Source: Hyphomicrobium_A sp963759735
Lineage (GTDB): Bacteria > Pseudomonadota > Alphaproteobacteria > Rhizobiales > Hyphomicrobiaceae
Assembly (NCBI GenBank): GCA_963759735.1
Contig: CAVXAF010000007.1
Location: forward strand, 992,001-1,056,000
DNA: 64,000 bases
Direction of reading: 5' to 3'
Shown: piece after piece, positions 34,518 to 43,787 of the stretch
How the letters are laid out: each line of letters opens with the position of its first letter
Numbering within the stretch: position 1 is the first letter of the stretch
Position numbers and translations under genes: made by a program
Notes under the pieces: model-generated
The model's database searches: none
Seen by the model: only the letters and a program-made list of their open reading frames with translations
What the model was told of the DNA's origin: nothing

Positions 34518-36115
34518 TCAGGCGCGGCGCTGCCCGACGTCGGTGACGAGACCATCGACGGCCGGATAGAAGACGTACTTGGCCGGGCCGCTTGTCTTGG
34601 CCTCGTACATAGCAGCATCGGCATTGCTCAGCAGTTCCGCCGGCGAGCGGGCATCGTTGGGATAGAGGCTGATGCCGATGCTGGCCGTCACGCGCAGATC
34701 GATCCCCTCGATCATATGCTTCTCGGAAATGGCATCTAAGACGCGGTCGGCGGTCGCCGCGGCGTCATCGGCCGCGCCGACCTCAGTGAGCAAGATGACG
34801 AACTCATCGCCGCCCATGCGGCTGACGGTATCGCAGTCGCGCACGCAAGCCAGCAGACGCGCGGTGACCGATTGCAAAAGGAGATCGCCGCAGCCGTGTC
34901 CGCGGGTGTCGTTGACCAGCTTGAAGCCGTCGAGATCGAGATAGAGCAGGGCGACCATGCCGGCATGGCGCTCGGCGGCGGCGATGGCGCGGCCAATGCG
35001 GTCGTCGAGCAGAATGCGATTGGGCAAGCCGGTGAGGGGATCGTGGTGGGCGACGTGGCGCAGTCGCTGGGCCGCCTCGCGCGCCTCGCTGACGTCGCGG
35101 AAAACGTTGACGGCGCCGGTGAATTTGCCGTCGCGGTCGCGGATCGGAGCCACCGTCTCCTCGATCGGCACTTCCTTTCCGTCGCGGCGCACCAGCAATG
35201 CCGTCTCGGGCAGCGGGGCCATGGCGCCCTCGCTGGTGGCATCCTGCATGCGCTGCGAGATGGGTGTGCGTGTTGCCGCGTCGATGATCGTGAAGATGTC
35301 GCCGAGCGGTTTGCCGACGGCCTCGTTTTCCGGCCAGCCGGTCAGCATCGTTCCGGCGCGGTTGAGGAACGTGATGTTGCCAGTGGCGTCGGCGCGCATG
35401 ACGCCATCGCCGATGGAGGCGAGCGTCACCTGCGCGTGCTCCTTCTCGATGAACAGCTCGGACTCCGCCTTCTTGCGGCGGCGAATATCGCGAATGGTCC
35501 CAAACCCTGCCAAAGCGGTGAGGATGAGGGCGACGAGCGTGGCGCCGATGAGCGCGTATTGCGTCCATTCGAAATCAGAATTGGCGCGCGCCTCGCGCTG
35601 ATCGAGCAGCGTGAGCTCTCGATTTTTCATTCCCCCGTCAATAGGCGCAAGTCTTCCAGCGCGCGTGACCCCTCGCCGGATTGCAGAAGACTGATGGCCG
35701 CTTCGGCGCCGAAATTTGTTCGCGCGGCGATGACGCTCTGCGATCGAGCCACTATGCGATCAAAGAGGTTCTGCAGCTGCGGAATGCGAGCAGATTGCTC
35801 GGGATTGTCGCGCACCAGGGAAGTGAGATTGAGGACTGCCGCGGTTGCATCCATGACGGCATCGCGATTGACGCGCTCGTAACGCTTGTCGCCGGTCAAC
35901 GCGTAGCTGCGGCCGGAGGAATGTACGAGCGCCAGGGTTTCGAACGATTTATCGATGCTGCCGATCACTTGGTAGGTGTGGCGCACCCAGCCAACGCTGC
36001 CCTTGGCGGCGTCGATGGCGCCATAGGAGGCAAGCCCCGCCGCGAGCAGCACAAGCACGGCGAAAATGAAAGCAGCCTCGATCTCGTAGCGTCGGAAAAG
36101 TCTGAAGAAGTGCAT
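34518..36115 (-). CDS. CHASE3-PAS-GGDEF diguanylate cyclase, frameshifted
   Basis: The repaired protein has 532 residues: a first membrane helix (AAFIFAVLVLLAAGLASYGA), a periplasmic CHASE3-type sensor, and a second helix (YALIGATLVALILTALAGF). A PAS domain from about residue 215 (ASIGDGVMRADATGNITFLN) and a GGDEF domain with intact MGGDEFVIL follow. An RDCD inhibitory site lies five residues before GGDEF, so it likely makes cyclic di-GMP and is product-inhibited. One A is missing at about 35628; restoring it changes LLTGE-stop into LLTGEMKNREL, the usual end of CHASE3. The alternative, two proteins coupled by ATGA, is less likely because the sensor half would lack its second helix. The start at 36115 is tentative. 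Confidence 0.85.
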
Positions 36116-36502
36116 TGGACGACCGCGCTGTGGGTGAATACGCACATTCTGTACAGCGAAGGTTTTACGAGGCCGGTACACCGATCCACCGAATGCCGAC
36201 TAAAGTGTCGCGACCCCTAAAAAACTGTATCGCGCGACGCCGATTGCGGCAGTCGCGGCGTCGACGCAATCAGGGCGTGTGCTGCGCGTGGCTGACATGC
36301 TCGAGCCGGCCCACGGTCTTGCCGCCGAGCGCTTCCTGCACGGCGATGTAGGACATAGCTCGGTGGGCATCGCGCGCTGCTTCTCGCCGGGCGAAAACTA
36401 GATCGCCAGCGCGACGTATTCGATCGGGCGGCCTTCGCGATGGGCCAGTGCCGGCCGGCCCTGACGATCAGCGTCCGGCTGAGCGGATGAGTATGCCAGG
36501 CG
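36116..36502. other. Intergenic region with a gene remnant
   Basis: About 390 bases between two leftward operons. It holds the short remnant described at 36270-36356 and, to its right, a leftward frame ending GRPIEYVALAI before a stop near 36398, which also looks like the tail of a lost gene. I see no intact gene. Confidence 0.45.
36270..36356 (-). pseudogene. Possible C-terminal remnant of a cupin-type protein
   Basis: The short leftward frame reads MSYIAVQEALGGKTVGRLEH and ends eight residues later. This resembles the last part of cupin-domain proteins that end with a VQEAL(D/G)GK(V/T)V-W(M/L)E segment. Without the cupin core it cannot fold as that protein. It could also be a chance match. 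Confidence 0.3.
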
Positions 36503-37297
36503 CTAGCGGCGCTCGGCGGCGACGACGTCCTCGGCGCGGGCCAGAACGTCTGCGGAGATGGGCGGTGGGGAGGATGAGCGCGCCGCCTCGACGATCAGCC
36601 GCATGGAAGCGCCCTCGATACGTGCCTGCAATTCGGCGCGGAATTCAGCGCGCGGCAGCCCGGCCGGCAGCGGATCGAGAATTTCGACGATGATGGTGCC
36701 GGGGTAACGGATCATCTGGCGCCGCGGCCAGTAGAGACCCGAGTTGAGCGCTACCGGCACGCACGGCAGATCAAGTCCTTCATAGAGCGCCACGGCTCCC
36801 GGCTTGTAATCGGGTGCGGCGCCTGGCGCGCGGCGGGTACCTTCCGGGAAGATGAGCACCTCGCGGCCGGCCTGGGCGCGGTCCTGGGCATCGCGGATCA
36901 GCTGGCGCAGGGCGGCAGGGCCGCGGTCGCGCTTGACGAAGACATGCTCGAACTTGCGCGAGAACCAACCGTAGAAGGGGATGAGGGACAGCTCCCATTT
37001 CATCACCAGCGCCGGATCGTCGAAGATCGGAATGAGCGCGAACGTGTCCCAGGCTGACTGGTGCTTGCAGGCGACCAGGTAGGGCGGGGGCGGCAGCTTT
37101 TCGCGGCCACGCACTTTCATCTTCGTCCCGACGATGCAGCGCAGCAGCCACAGCGAGACGATGGCGTGCGCCTTGAGGCCCATCATGGCGTAGCGGCGCG
37201 GGCCGAAGAGCAGGAACGAGCCGCCAATGACGAAGATGGCGGTGCTGACGTAGAACAGCAGCGCGAAAATGAGCGAACGGAGCAGCGTCAGCGACAA
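36503..37297 (-). CDS. plsC: 1-acyl-sn-glycerol-3-phosphate acyltransferase
   Basis: The 264-residue membrane-bound enzyme carries the acyltransferase motifs HQSAWD (HX4D) and FPEGTRRAPG, with the N-terminal helix LIFALLFYVSTAIFVIGG. It adds the second acyl chain in phosphatidic acid synthesis. There is no ATG near the front of the conserved region; a TTG at 37297, two bases after the ydcF stop, is the best start. It is the last gene of a leftward ftsE-ftsX-ydcF-plsC string, an order I know from Hyphomicrobiales. Confidence 0.92.
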   Translation of the reverse strand: MSLTLLRSLIFALLFYVSTAIFVIGGSFLLFGPRRYAMMGLKAHAIVSLWLLRCIVGTKMKVRGREKLPPPPYLVACKHQSAWDTFALIPIFDDPALVMKWELSLIPFYGWFSRKFEHVFVKRDRGPAALRQLIRDAQDRAQAGREVLIFPEGTRRAPGAAPDYKPGAVALYEGLDLPCVPVALNSGLYWPRRQMIRYPGTIIVEILDPLPAGLPRAEFRAELQARIEGASMRLIVEAARSSSPPPISADVLARAEDVVAAERR

Positions 37298-37299
37298 GC

Positions 37300-37953
37300 T
37301 CAGAATATCCCGGCAGCGGAGTGCTCGGCCGGCACCTCGGCGACCGAACTCGTCTGCGCCGAGCGCAACAGGCGGGCGACGGTCAGGTGCGCCGCCGTCG
37401 GCAAGAACTTGAAGTATTCCGAGATCAGCATGCGCGTGGCGGAGGCATGCAGCCACCAGCGCGTCGGCGGAAAGTTGTTGGGCATCACCGGGTGAGGAAT
37501 GAGCTGTGTTGAAGGCATGGCGATCGACAACTCGGCCAGGCTGCGCGGCATATGATAGCTCGCCGTGACGACGATCAGGCTGTCGTAGCGGTGCGAGGCC
37601 GCCCATGCCCGCGTCTCGTTGGCGTTGCCGGCCGTGTCGAGCGCGTCGTAGCCGATGTCCACGCAGCAATCGAACTTGTCCTCGGGGAGGCCGGAGATCT
37701 CGATCAGCGCCTTCTTGCCGGTGCGACGGAACACGCCGGAGATGAGCATGCGGTCGGCGCGGCCTTCATCCAGCAGGCGCGCGCCCTCGGCGATGCGCCG
37801 GCCTTCGCCGGTCAGCACGACGATGCCGTCAGCGTGCGGATTGTTGTCGGCGGGCAGGCGGGTGACCACGCTGGCGAACAGCACAAAACCCAACGCCAGC
37901 AGCGACAAGGCCGCTGCTGCACCGAGAATTAGCACCCGCCGCAAGCTCCTCAT
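37300..37953 (-). CDS. YdcF/ElyC-SanA family protein (DUF218)
   Basis: The 217-residue protein has one N-terminal membrane helix and a DUF218 domain facing the periplasm: GIVVLTGEGRRIAEGARLL, MLISGVFRR, NANETRAWAASHRYDSLIVV and VTASYHMPRSL. Relatives ElyC and SanA influence envelope integrity and vancomycin sensitivity. Placed between ftsX and plsC, it probably belongs to the envelope-building operon. Confidence 0.9.
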   Translation of the reverse strand: MRSLRRVLILGAAAALSLLALGFVLFASVVTRLPADNNPHADGIVVLTGEGRRIAEGARLLDEGRADRMLISGVFRRTGKKALIEISGLPEDKFDCCVDIGYDALDTAGNANETRAWAASHRYDSLIVVTASYHMPRSLAELSIAMPSTQLIPHPVMPNNFPPTRWWLHASATRMLISEYFKFLPTAAHLTVARLLRSAQTSSVAEVPAEHSAAGIF

Positions 37954-38105
37954 CGCCAGGGCCGCCCACGCTTTCCGTTCCGTTTGATCGCCCGCGCTGT
38001 TGAGCGTGGGGGCACACTAGCCGATTTGATCCCGGTTGCGACAGGTCCTTTGCGGCAGGAAACAAGAGCTTGCGCAAGGGTGTCTTTGCTGCACTTGCCG
38101 GGAAG

Positions 38106-39212
38106 TTACGGCTTTGAATTCAGGATGCGAAACACCCCGAATCGCGATGTCAGCATACACAGCGCCGAGATCGTAATTACGACGCCGCCGAGCAGCGCGT
38201 AGCCCATGGTATCCAGCCCGCTGGTGCCGATCAGCCGGTGCATCTCGGCCGTGGTCGTCGACCCCCCGCCCAGCATCTCCATGACCAAGGGCATGCCGAG
38301 GAAAACGCTCATGGCGCATAGCGCGCCGACGACGCCGGCGCGGATGCCGAGGCGCAGAAAGTGGCGCTCGAACTCGCGGGCGATGTAGCGGTCGGTGGCG
38401 CCAACGAAGTGGAGCACCTCGACGATTTCGCGGTTGGAGGCCAGGGCCGAGCGCGTCGCCGAGACGATGATCGCCGTGGTGGCCGCTCCGACGAGCAGGA
38501 GAATGGCAAGGCCGCCGAGCGCGAACGACCGGGTGACGGTGCGAATCTGCTGCTGCCAACGCCGGTGGTCATCGAGCGAGGCGCTGGGGAAACGCTTGGT
38601 CAGTTCGGCGCGCAGGGCCTCGATATCGGGCGGGTCGCTGCGGTCGACCTCGATGGCGATGAGGCGTGGGACCGGCAGCGCGGCCAGGACGTCGGAGCTG
38701 CCGAGCCAGGGCTCGAGCAGCTTGGATGAAGCCTCCAGACTGAGGGCGTTGGCGCGGGCAATGCCCTTCTGCTCGCGCAGGAAGGCTTCCGCGTCGCGGA
38801 CCGTCTTATCGATGTCGAGGCCGTCGCGTGGCTCGACCTGGGCCGTCACCTCGCTGGCGATATCCTTCAGCCAGGCGCTGGCCGACTGGTTGATCATGTA
38901 CACCGCGCCGGCCGTCAGGCAGGCCAGGAAGCACATGATCGAGATGACGAGGGTGAGCGAGCGGCCGGTGACCGTATCGGGCGGCACCACCGGGGTGCTG
39001 GACGGCTCCTGCTTGGGCTTGCGGCCGCGCGATGGCGCGAACTTGCGCGCCGGGGTGGCGTCGAGTGCGCCAGTCGGGGCGGAATCATAGGTGAACTGCG
39101 GGTTCGGCCCCGAAGGGCCGGTCAGCACGGTGTCGTAGAGATCAAAGTTGGTCGCAGATTGCGACCCACTCTGCTCCCGACGGCCTGGCGGTCTGTCATA
39201 CGATCCGGACAT
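38106..39212 (-). CDS. ftsX: Cell division protein FtsX
   Basis: The 368-residue protein has a long disordered cytoplasmic N terminus rich in Pro, Ser and basic residues, a first membrane helix (LTLVISIMCFLACLTAGAVY), an extracytoplasmic domain, and three C-terminal helices with FVGATDRYIAREFERHFLRL between. The coupling segment and four-helix layout match FtsX, which with FtsE activates peptidoglycan hydrolases at the septum. It overlaps ftsE by 17 bases. The N-terminal tail of about 80 residues is longer than in E. coli but usual in alphaproteobacteria. Confidence 0.92.
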   Translation of the reverse strand: MSGSYDRPPGRREQSGSQSATNFDLYDTVLTGPSGPNPQFTYDSAPTGALDATPARKFAPSRGRKPKQEPSSTPVVPPDTVTGRSLTLVISIMCFLACLTAGAVYMINQSASAWLKDIASEVTAQVEPRDGLDIDKTVRDAEAFLREQKGIARANALSLEASSKLLEPWLGSSDVLAALPVPRLIAIEVDRSDPPDIEALRAELTKRFPSASLDDHRRWQQQIRTVTRSFALGGLAILLLVGAATTAIIVSATRSALASNREIVEVLHFVGATDRYIAREFERHFLRLGIRAGVVGALCAMSVFLGMPLVMEMLGGGSTTTAEMHRLIGTSGLDTMGYALLGGVVITISALCMLTSRFGVFRILNSKP

Positions 39213-39852
39213 GACCGTCGTGTAGCTCCAGCCGCGGCGCCTTGAACTGCCGCATCAATTGATGATCGTGGGTGGCTATCAGCACTGACGTGCCGAGACG
39301 GTTGAGTTCGATGAAGAGGCGCAATAGGCGGCGTGCCATCTGCGGGTCGACGTTACCGGTCGGCTCGTCGGCGAGCAGCAGCTCGGGCTTGCCGATGACA
39401 GCGCGCGCGATGGCGGCGCGCTGCTTCTCACCGCCCGAGAGGATCGAGGGATAGGCGTGCATACGATCGCCAAGGCCGACCCACTGCAATAAATCCGTGA
39501 CATCTTCGCGGTAGTCGCCGAGTCGCTTGCCGACGACGCGCAGTGGCAGCGCAACGTTCTCCCAGGTCGTCAGATGGTCGAGGAGACGAAAGTCTTGGAA
39601 CACGATGCCGATGCGGCGGCGCAACTGGGCACGCTTGGACGTGGATATGTGGCTCACGTCTTGGTTAAACAGGTGGATCTGCCCACGTGTAGGATGGCGT
39701 GACATGAACAGCAGCCGCAGCAACGAGGTTTTACCCGCGCCGGACGGTCCGGTCAGGAAGTGGAACGAGCCCGGTCGCAGATGAAAATTCACCTCCGACA
39801 GAATGTCCGGCCCCTGCTCGTAGGCGAGTCCGATGTTCGATAGACGAATCAC
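39196..39852 (-). CDS. ftsE: Cell division ATP-binding protein FtsE
   Basis: The 218-residue ABC ATPase has Walker A GPSGAGKTSL, a Q-loop FQDFRLLDHLTTWENVALPL, signature LSGGEKQR, Walker B LLLADEPTGNVD and the H-loop in VLIATHDHQL. The DFRLLDHLT segment is diagnostic of FtsE. The start is a GTG at 39852. It is the first gene of the leftward envelope operon and is divergent from hpt. Confidence 0.96.
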   Translation of the reverse strand: MIRLSNIGLAYEQGPDILSEVNFHLRPGSFHFLTGPSGAGKTSLLRLLFMSRHPTRGQIHLFNQDVSHISTSKRAQLRRRIGIVFQDFRLLDHLTTWENVALPLRVVGKRLGDYREDVTDLLQWVGLGDRMHAYPSILSGGEKQRAAIARAVIGKPELLLADEPTGNVDPQMARRLLRLFIELNRLGTSVLIATHDHQLMRQFKAPRLELHDGHVRIV

Positions 39853-40064
39853 GAGTTTCAGCCAGCCGTTTGCAGCATGAGGCGCCAAGCTCCCAGAGCG
39901 AGAGAATACGCGGGAACCGGCGATCAATCGGGTACGAATGTGGCGGGTTCGTGTGCACAGGGCAGCCCCTGCGGTGTAAGCACGTTATGGCGGTATTGCA
40001 GGGAGGATGCAATGTGCTGCTATCCTGCCCGAACACGAGGCCAATGCGGTTTGGAACGAAGGTC

Positions 40065-40617
40065 ATGAACGACGCGACAAACACAGCCGACCCCGAACTG
40101 GAGGTGATTTTCACCCCCGAGGCGATCGCCGGCCGGCTGAACGAACTCGCCCGCGAGATCGCCGGGCAGCACCTCGAGAACCTGCTCGTCGTGGCCATCC
40201 TGAAGGGCAGCTTCGTGTTTGCCGCCGACCTGATCAGGGCGCTGCACAAGGTGGGGCTGGCGCCCGAGGTCGATTTCATGACGCTGTCCAGCTACAAAAA
40301 GGCGCGCATTTCGTCCGGCCAGGTGTCCATCCTGCGCGACATGGATCTCGACGTGCGCGGGCGCAACGTTCTGATCGTCGACGACGTCCTGGAATTCGGG
40401 GCGCACGCTGGCCTTCGCCAAGGATTTGCTGTCGGCCCGCGGCGCGGCAACGATCCGCACCTGCGTGCTGCTCGATAAGCAGTTGCCGCGCGCGGTCAAT
40501 CTGGTGCCGGACTACCGCGCGTTCGATTGTCCCAATGAGTTCGTCGTCGGCTACGGAATGGACGTTGCGCACCGCTACCGCGAGTTGCCGTTCGTAGGTC
40601 GCGTTGTGCGCCAGTAG
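40065..40617 (+). CDS. hpt: Hypoxanthine phosphoribosyltransferase, frameshifted
   Basis: The repaired protein has 183 residues. It includes VVAILKGSFVFAADLIRAL, the PRPP-binding motif LIVDDVLESGRTLAF and the C-terminal VPDYRAFDCPNEFVVGYGMD, which reads hypoxanthine/guanine. One surplus T in GAATTCG at 40392-40398 breaks the PRPP loop; GAATCG restores Glu-Ser and joins the two frames. The enzyme salvages purines by making IMP or GMP. An upstream in-frame ATG at 40044 is an alternative start. A receiver gene follows 17 bases later. Confidence 0.9.
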
Positions 40618-40634
40618 CCAACAAGGGGGCGACG

Positions 40635-40997
40635 ATGGCCAGGATACTGCTTGCCGACGATGATGCATCGACACGCGATCTGGTCAGGCGCGCACTCGAG
40701 GCTGACGGGCACACAGTGCACGTCACCCAGGACGGCAGCGAAGCGCTCGAGTGTGTCGAGGGCGCGGGTGCGCAGAAGTTCGATGTCCTCGTCAGCGACG
40801 TAGAGATGCCACTGCTCGATGGCGTCTCGCTGGCGCAGCGTGCGCTGAAGCAGCCCAACCTGCGCGTGCTGCTGATGTCGGGCTTTGCCGAACAGCTCGA
40901 TCGCGCCAAGTCGCTGACCGGCTCCCAGGTGGCGGTGCTGTCGAAGCCCTTCACGCTCGAAGAGGTTCGCTCCAGCGTGCGCAAGCTGCTCGCCTAG
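40635..40997 (+). CDS. cpdR: Single-domain response regulator, CpdR-like
   Basis: The 120-residue protein is one receiver domain with no output domain: acidic pocket LLADDDASTRDLV, phospho-acceptor Asp55 in VLVSDVEMPLLDG, MSGFAEQLDRA and the closing VLSKPFTLEEVRSSV. Length and the MSGFAE segment fit CpdR, the phosphorelay-controlled adaptor that directs ClpXP proteolysis in the alphaproteobacterial cell cycle. The gene symbol is given on that resemblance; another single-domain receiver is possible. GGGGGCGA lies upstream. Confidence 0.75.
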   Translation: MARILLADDDASTRDLVRRALEADGHTVHVTQDGSEALECVEGAGAQKFDVLVSDVEMPLLDGVSLAQRALKQPNLRVLLMSGFAEQLDRAKSLTGSQVAVLSKPFTLEEVRSSVRKLLA

Positions 40998-41000
40998 CCG

Positions 41001-41720
41001 TCAGGGTTTTTTGCCGCCGGCAGGTGTCGACGACGGCAGCGCTGCGGTGGGCGGCGCCGTTGCCGGCAGTGGTTGCGCCGAACGGGTGCAGTTGGCCTTG
41101 ATATTCACTTCTGCCAGGCGCTTGCGCTCGGTTTTGGCGTTGGAGAACGGTACGAACGTCAGCTGCGTGAGCTTGTAAAGCTCGTCGGTAAAGGTGGCGC
41201 CGCAGTCCAGTACGAATTGATGCAGCTGGCTCATGCGGCAGGCGTCGAGCACCGGCAACACGTCTTCGCCGGCCAGCTTGCGGTCATAGGCATTGGTGAG
41301 GCAGCGGTCGACGTCGGCCATGGACGCCACGAGCTCGTCCTCGAACATCCGCTCCAGCAGAGCAAAGCGCATCTCGCCGCTGACCTCGCGGATCACGAAC
41401 AGATTGAGCAGGATGTTCTTGTTCCAGTCGACGTACGCCTCGTCGTAGGCGCGCTTGCGGAACTGAATCTCGTCGACGGGCGCGTTGCGGCGTATCGAGG
41501 AGACGACCATGCCGGCGCGCGTGCGTCGTTCGTAGATCAGGTGGGCGAGGGTTTCGACCGATTTGCGGCGGTTGAGCTGCGTCGTGTAGGTCTGCGCCAG
41601 CCAGGTGCCAACGCTGGCGGTGACGATGCCGTTGATGACCGCGGAGACAAGCGCAAAGACGATGAGCTGCCGCCGTGTCAGACGTGCCGAGCGCAACAGG
41701 CTGACGCCGTATTTGGACAA
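41001..41720 (-). CDS. Single-span membrane protein of unknown function
   Basis: The 239-residue protein has one N-terminal helix (LIVFALVSAVINGIVTASVG) after a basic cytoplasmic segment, and a long helical extracytoplasmic or cytoplasmic domain with RRKSVETLAHLIYERRTRAG. Four Cys residues occur (RCLTNAY, DACRMSQ, DCGATF, NCTRS). The tail is Pro/Thr-rich. No family recognised. It ends three bases from the convergent receiver gene stop. Confidence 0.7.
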   Translation of the reverse strand: MSKYGVSLLRSARLTRRQLIVFALVSAVINGIVTASVGTWLAQTYTTQLNRRKSVETLAHLIYERRTRAGMVVSSIRRNAPVDEIQFRKRAYDEAYVDWNKNILLNLFVIREVSGEMRFALLERMFEDELVASMADVDRCLTNAYDRKLAGEDVLPVLDACRMSQLHQFVLDCGATFTDELYKLTQLTFVPFSNAKTERKRLAEVNIKANCTRSAQPLPATAPPTAALPSSTPAGGKKP

Positions 41721-41757
41721 GCTTGCCTCCCCCGAGGGTCCGGGGGGATATTAGCAC

Positions 41758-42784
41758 CTAACCGCCAGTTACGCTCATGTGGCGTGCCAGCGCTGGACGT
41801 CCGACGCTCCGGTCGATGACGAAATCGTGGCCCTTGGGCTTGAGAAGCATGGCCTCGTCGATGGCAGCGTGCAGTGCGGCATCCGACGGACCGGCGCGCA
41901 GTGGTTCGCGCAGATCGACGGCGTCCTCCTGCCCGAGGCACATGTAGAGGGTGCCCGTGCATGTGAGGCGCACGCGGTTGCAGCTCTCGCAGAAATTGTG
42001 CGTCATCGGGGTGATGAAGCCGAGACGTCCGCCCGTTTCGCGCACCTGTACGTAGCGCGCCGGGCCCCCGCTCGTGTGCGGGCTGTCATCCAGCGTCCAC
42101 CGGTCGAGCAGGCGCGCGCGCACGATCGACAGCGGCAGATACTGCTCGTGGCGGGCGCCGTCGATCTCGCCCAGGGGCATGGTCTCGATGAACGTGAGGT
42201 CGTAGCCGCGGCCGTGCGCGAAGCTGATGAGGTCGTCGATCTCGTCTTCGTTGGTGCCCTTCAGGGCAACGGCGTTGATCTTGACCTTGAGCCCGGCGGC
42301 ATCGGCCGCGTCGAGCCCCTGCATGACCGTCGAGAAATCGCCCCAGCGGGTGATGGCGCGGAAGCGGTCGGGGCGCAGCGTGTCCAGCGATACGTTGATG
42401 CGCTCGACGCCCGCGCTCTTGAGATCGCCGGCAAAGCGCTTGAGCTGGCTGCCATTGGTCGTCAGCGTCAGCTCATCGAGCAGGCCGGAGGCGCGGTGGC
42501 GGGACAGCGCCTGGAACAGCCAGATGATGTTCTTGCGCACCAGCGGCTCGCCGCCGGTGATGCGCAGCTTGCGCACGCCGCGCGCCACGAAGGCGGTGCA
42601 GACCCGGTCGAGTTCCTCGAGCGTCATCAGATCCCGCCGTGGGCAGGAAGCTCATATGCTCCGACATGCAATAGACGCAGCGGAAGTCGCAACGGTCGGT
42701 CACCGAGACCCGCAGGTAGGTGATCGAACGGCCGAAGCGGTCGACGAGCGCAGGCAGCGGCGGCGAATGGCGATGATCACTCAC
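41758..42784 (-). CDS. moaA: GTP 3',8-cyclase MoaA, frameshifted
   Basis: The repaired radical-SAM enzyme has 341 residues. The N-terminal cluster motif is VTDRCDFRCVYCM, and LRITGGEPLVRKN and the C-terminal cluster FCESCNRVRLTCTGTLYMCL follow. The break is one extra base at about 42640: CTGCCC followed by CGGCGGGAT would read LPRRDLMTLEELDR across the join. The enzyme starts molybdopterin synthesis from GTP. The start is a GTG with AAGGAG upstream. The expected GG dipeptide at the C terminus is present (TGG-stop), as needed for activity. Confidence 0.93.
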
Positions 42785-43000
42785 GAGTTGCGATGCGCTC
42801 CTTAAGCGTGTGTGGAATGCGAGGCCGTACATGCCATAGATGGTGCGGCGGTCGCCGGTAAGCTAGCGACCGCCGCCGGGTGTTCAAGGGTTTTGTCGCC
42901 TCTGCACCGCTATGGTCCGCACCGGGCGGCCTTAATAGGTGACAATCCACCCGTAGCTTTCGTCTTTCGAGACGATGGGAGGGCATGTGACCAGGCCGTG

Positions 43001-43303
43001 ATGCGTACGCTGTTTGCCCTTTTGCAGTGGCTCGCGGTGCGTGCCGGTGCCGGTGCCGCCCTCGCCGATGCGGGGGGTGCGGCTTCGGACGGCGCCTCGA
43101 CCGCCGACCGCGCCGGGCGTCTGGTGCCCGCCCCGGAGGCTGGGCTGGAGCCCGAAGTTGGCCGTTCGCTCCTCGGGCACTGGGCATTGTGGCTGGCCGT
43201 GGGGCTGGTGCTCCTCATCGTAGGGGTCGGCTACGTTCGTCGGCGCTGGCGCGCGCGCGGTGATGCCCGTCCGGCACGTCTCACTTGGCGAGATCGGCGA
43301 TAA
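43001..43303 (+). CDS. Small membrane protein of unknown function
   Basis: The 100-residue frame has two hydrophobic parts: an N-terminal one (MRTLFALLQWLAV), perhaps a signal, and a strong membrane helix near the end (WALWLAVGLVLLIVGVGYV) followed by a basic tail. The middle is Ala/Gly/Asp-rich. The ribosome site is weak and the 3' end overlaps mobB by 23 bases, so the call is tentative. Confidence 0.45.
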   Translation: MRTLFALLQWLAVRAGAGAALADAGGAASDGASTADRAGRLVPAPEAGLEPEVGRSLLGHWALWLAVGLVLLIVGVGYVRRRWRARGDARPARLTWRDRR

Positions 43304-43787
43304 AGCCGGCGATGCCCTCGGCGTCGTTCAGGTCGAACACTGGCAGGCCCGAGGCTTCAGTCGGGTGGTCCGTCGCCACTGCGATCACGTGACGATCGCG
43401 CTCGGCCAGCGATTCCTGCGTCGGCGACGCGCTGCGCCGCACTTCGATCTTGGGGATCGGGGCGCTCTTGAACCCCTCGACGATCACGATGTGGGCGCCC
43501 GCTGCGTGCGCGCCGAGGTCGGCAAGCGGCGGCGGAGCACTCGCCTGCAACTGGCCGGATATTTCCCACGCGTCGGGTGCGATGACGAGCGTCTGTATAG
43601 CACCTGCGCGCTGATGTCGTTCGCCGTCGGTGGCGCCGTCAAGCGGGCGCAGAGCGTGGTGCGTGTGCTTGACGGTCATGACCTTTAGGCCGCGCCGCGC
43701 GAGGCAGGGGATGAGGCGCTCGACCAGGGTCGTCTTGCCGGAGTTTTTCCAGCCGACGATGCCAACGAGGATCGGGGGGCTACCCAC
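43281..43787 (-). CDS. mobB: Molybdopterin-guanine dinucleotide biosynthesis adapter MobB
   Basis: The 168-residue GTP-binding protein starts at a GTG at 43787, overlapping the mobA stop by eight bases. It has Walker A GIVGWKNSGKTTLVERL, VMTVKHTHHAL, and IVIVEGFKSAPIPKIEV, all MobB signatures. It assists MobA in nucleotide attachment to molybdopterin. The frame extends upstream inside mobA, but that part has no MobB similarity. Confidence 0.92.
   Translation of the reverse strand: MGSPPILVGIVGWKNSGKTTLVERLIPCLARRGLKVMTVKHTHHALRPLDGATDGERHQRAGAIQTLVIAPDAWEISGQLQASAPPPLADLGAHAAGAHIVIVEGFKSAPIPKIEVRRSASPTQESLAERDRHVIAVATDHPTEASGLPVFDLNDAEGIAGFIADLAK

Noticed and set aside
35627..35630. Programmed frameshift or coupled start in the diguanylate cyclase
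   Set aside because: No slippery heptamer or following structure is evident, and eight other genes in the window show the same kind of single-base break.
43014..43263. Two other rightward frames overlapping the small membrane-protein gene
   Set aside because: They are Arg/Pro/Ser-rich shadows without hydrophobic pattern or ribosome site, unlike the chosen frame with its membrane helix.
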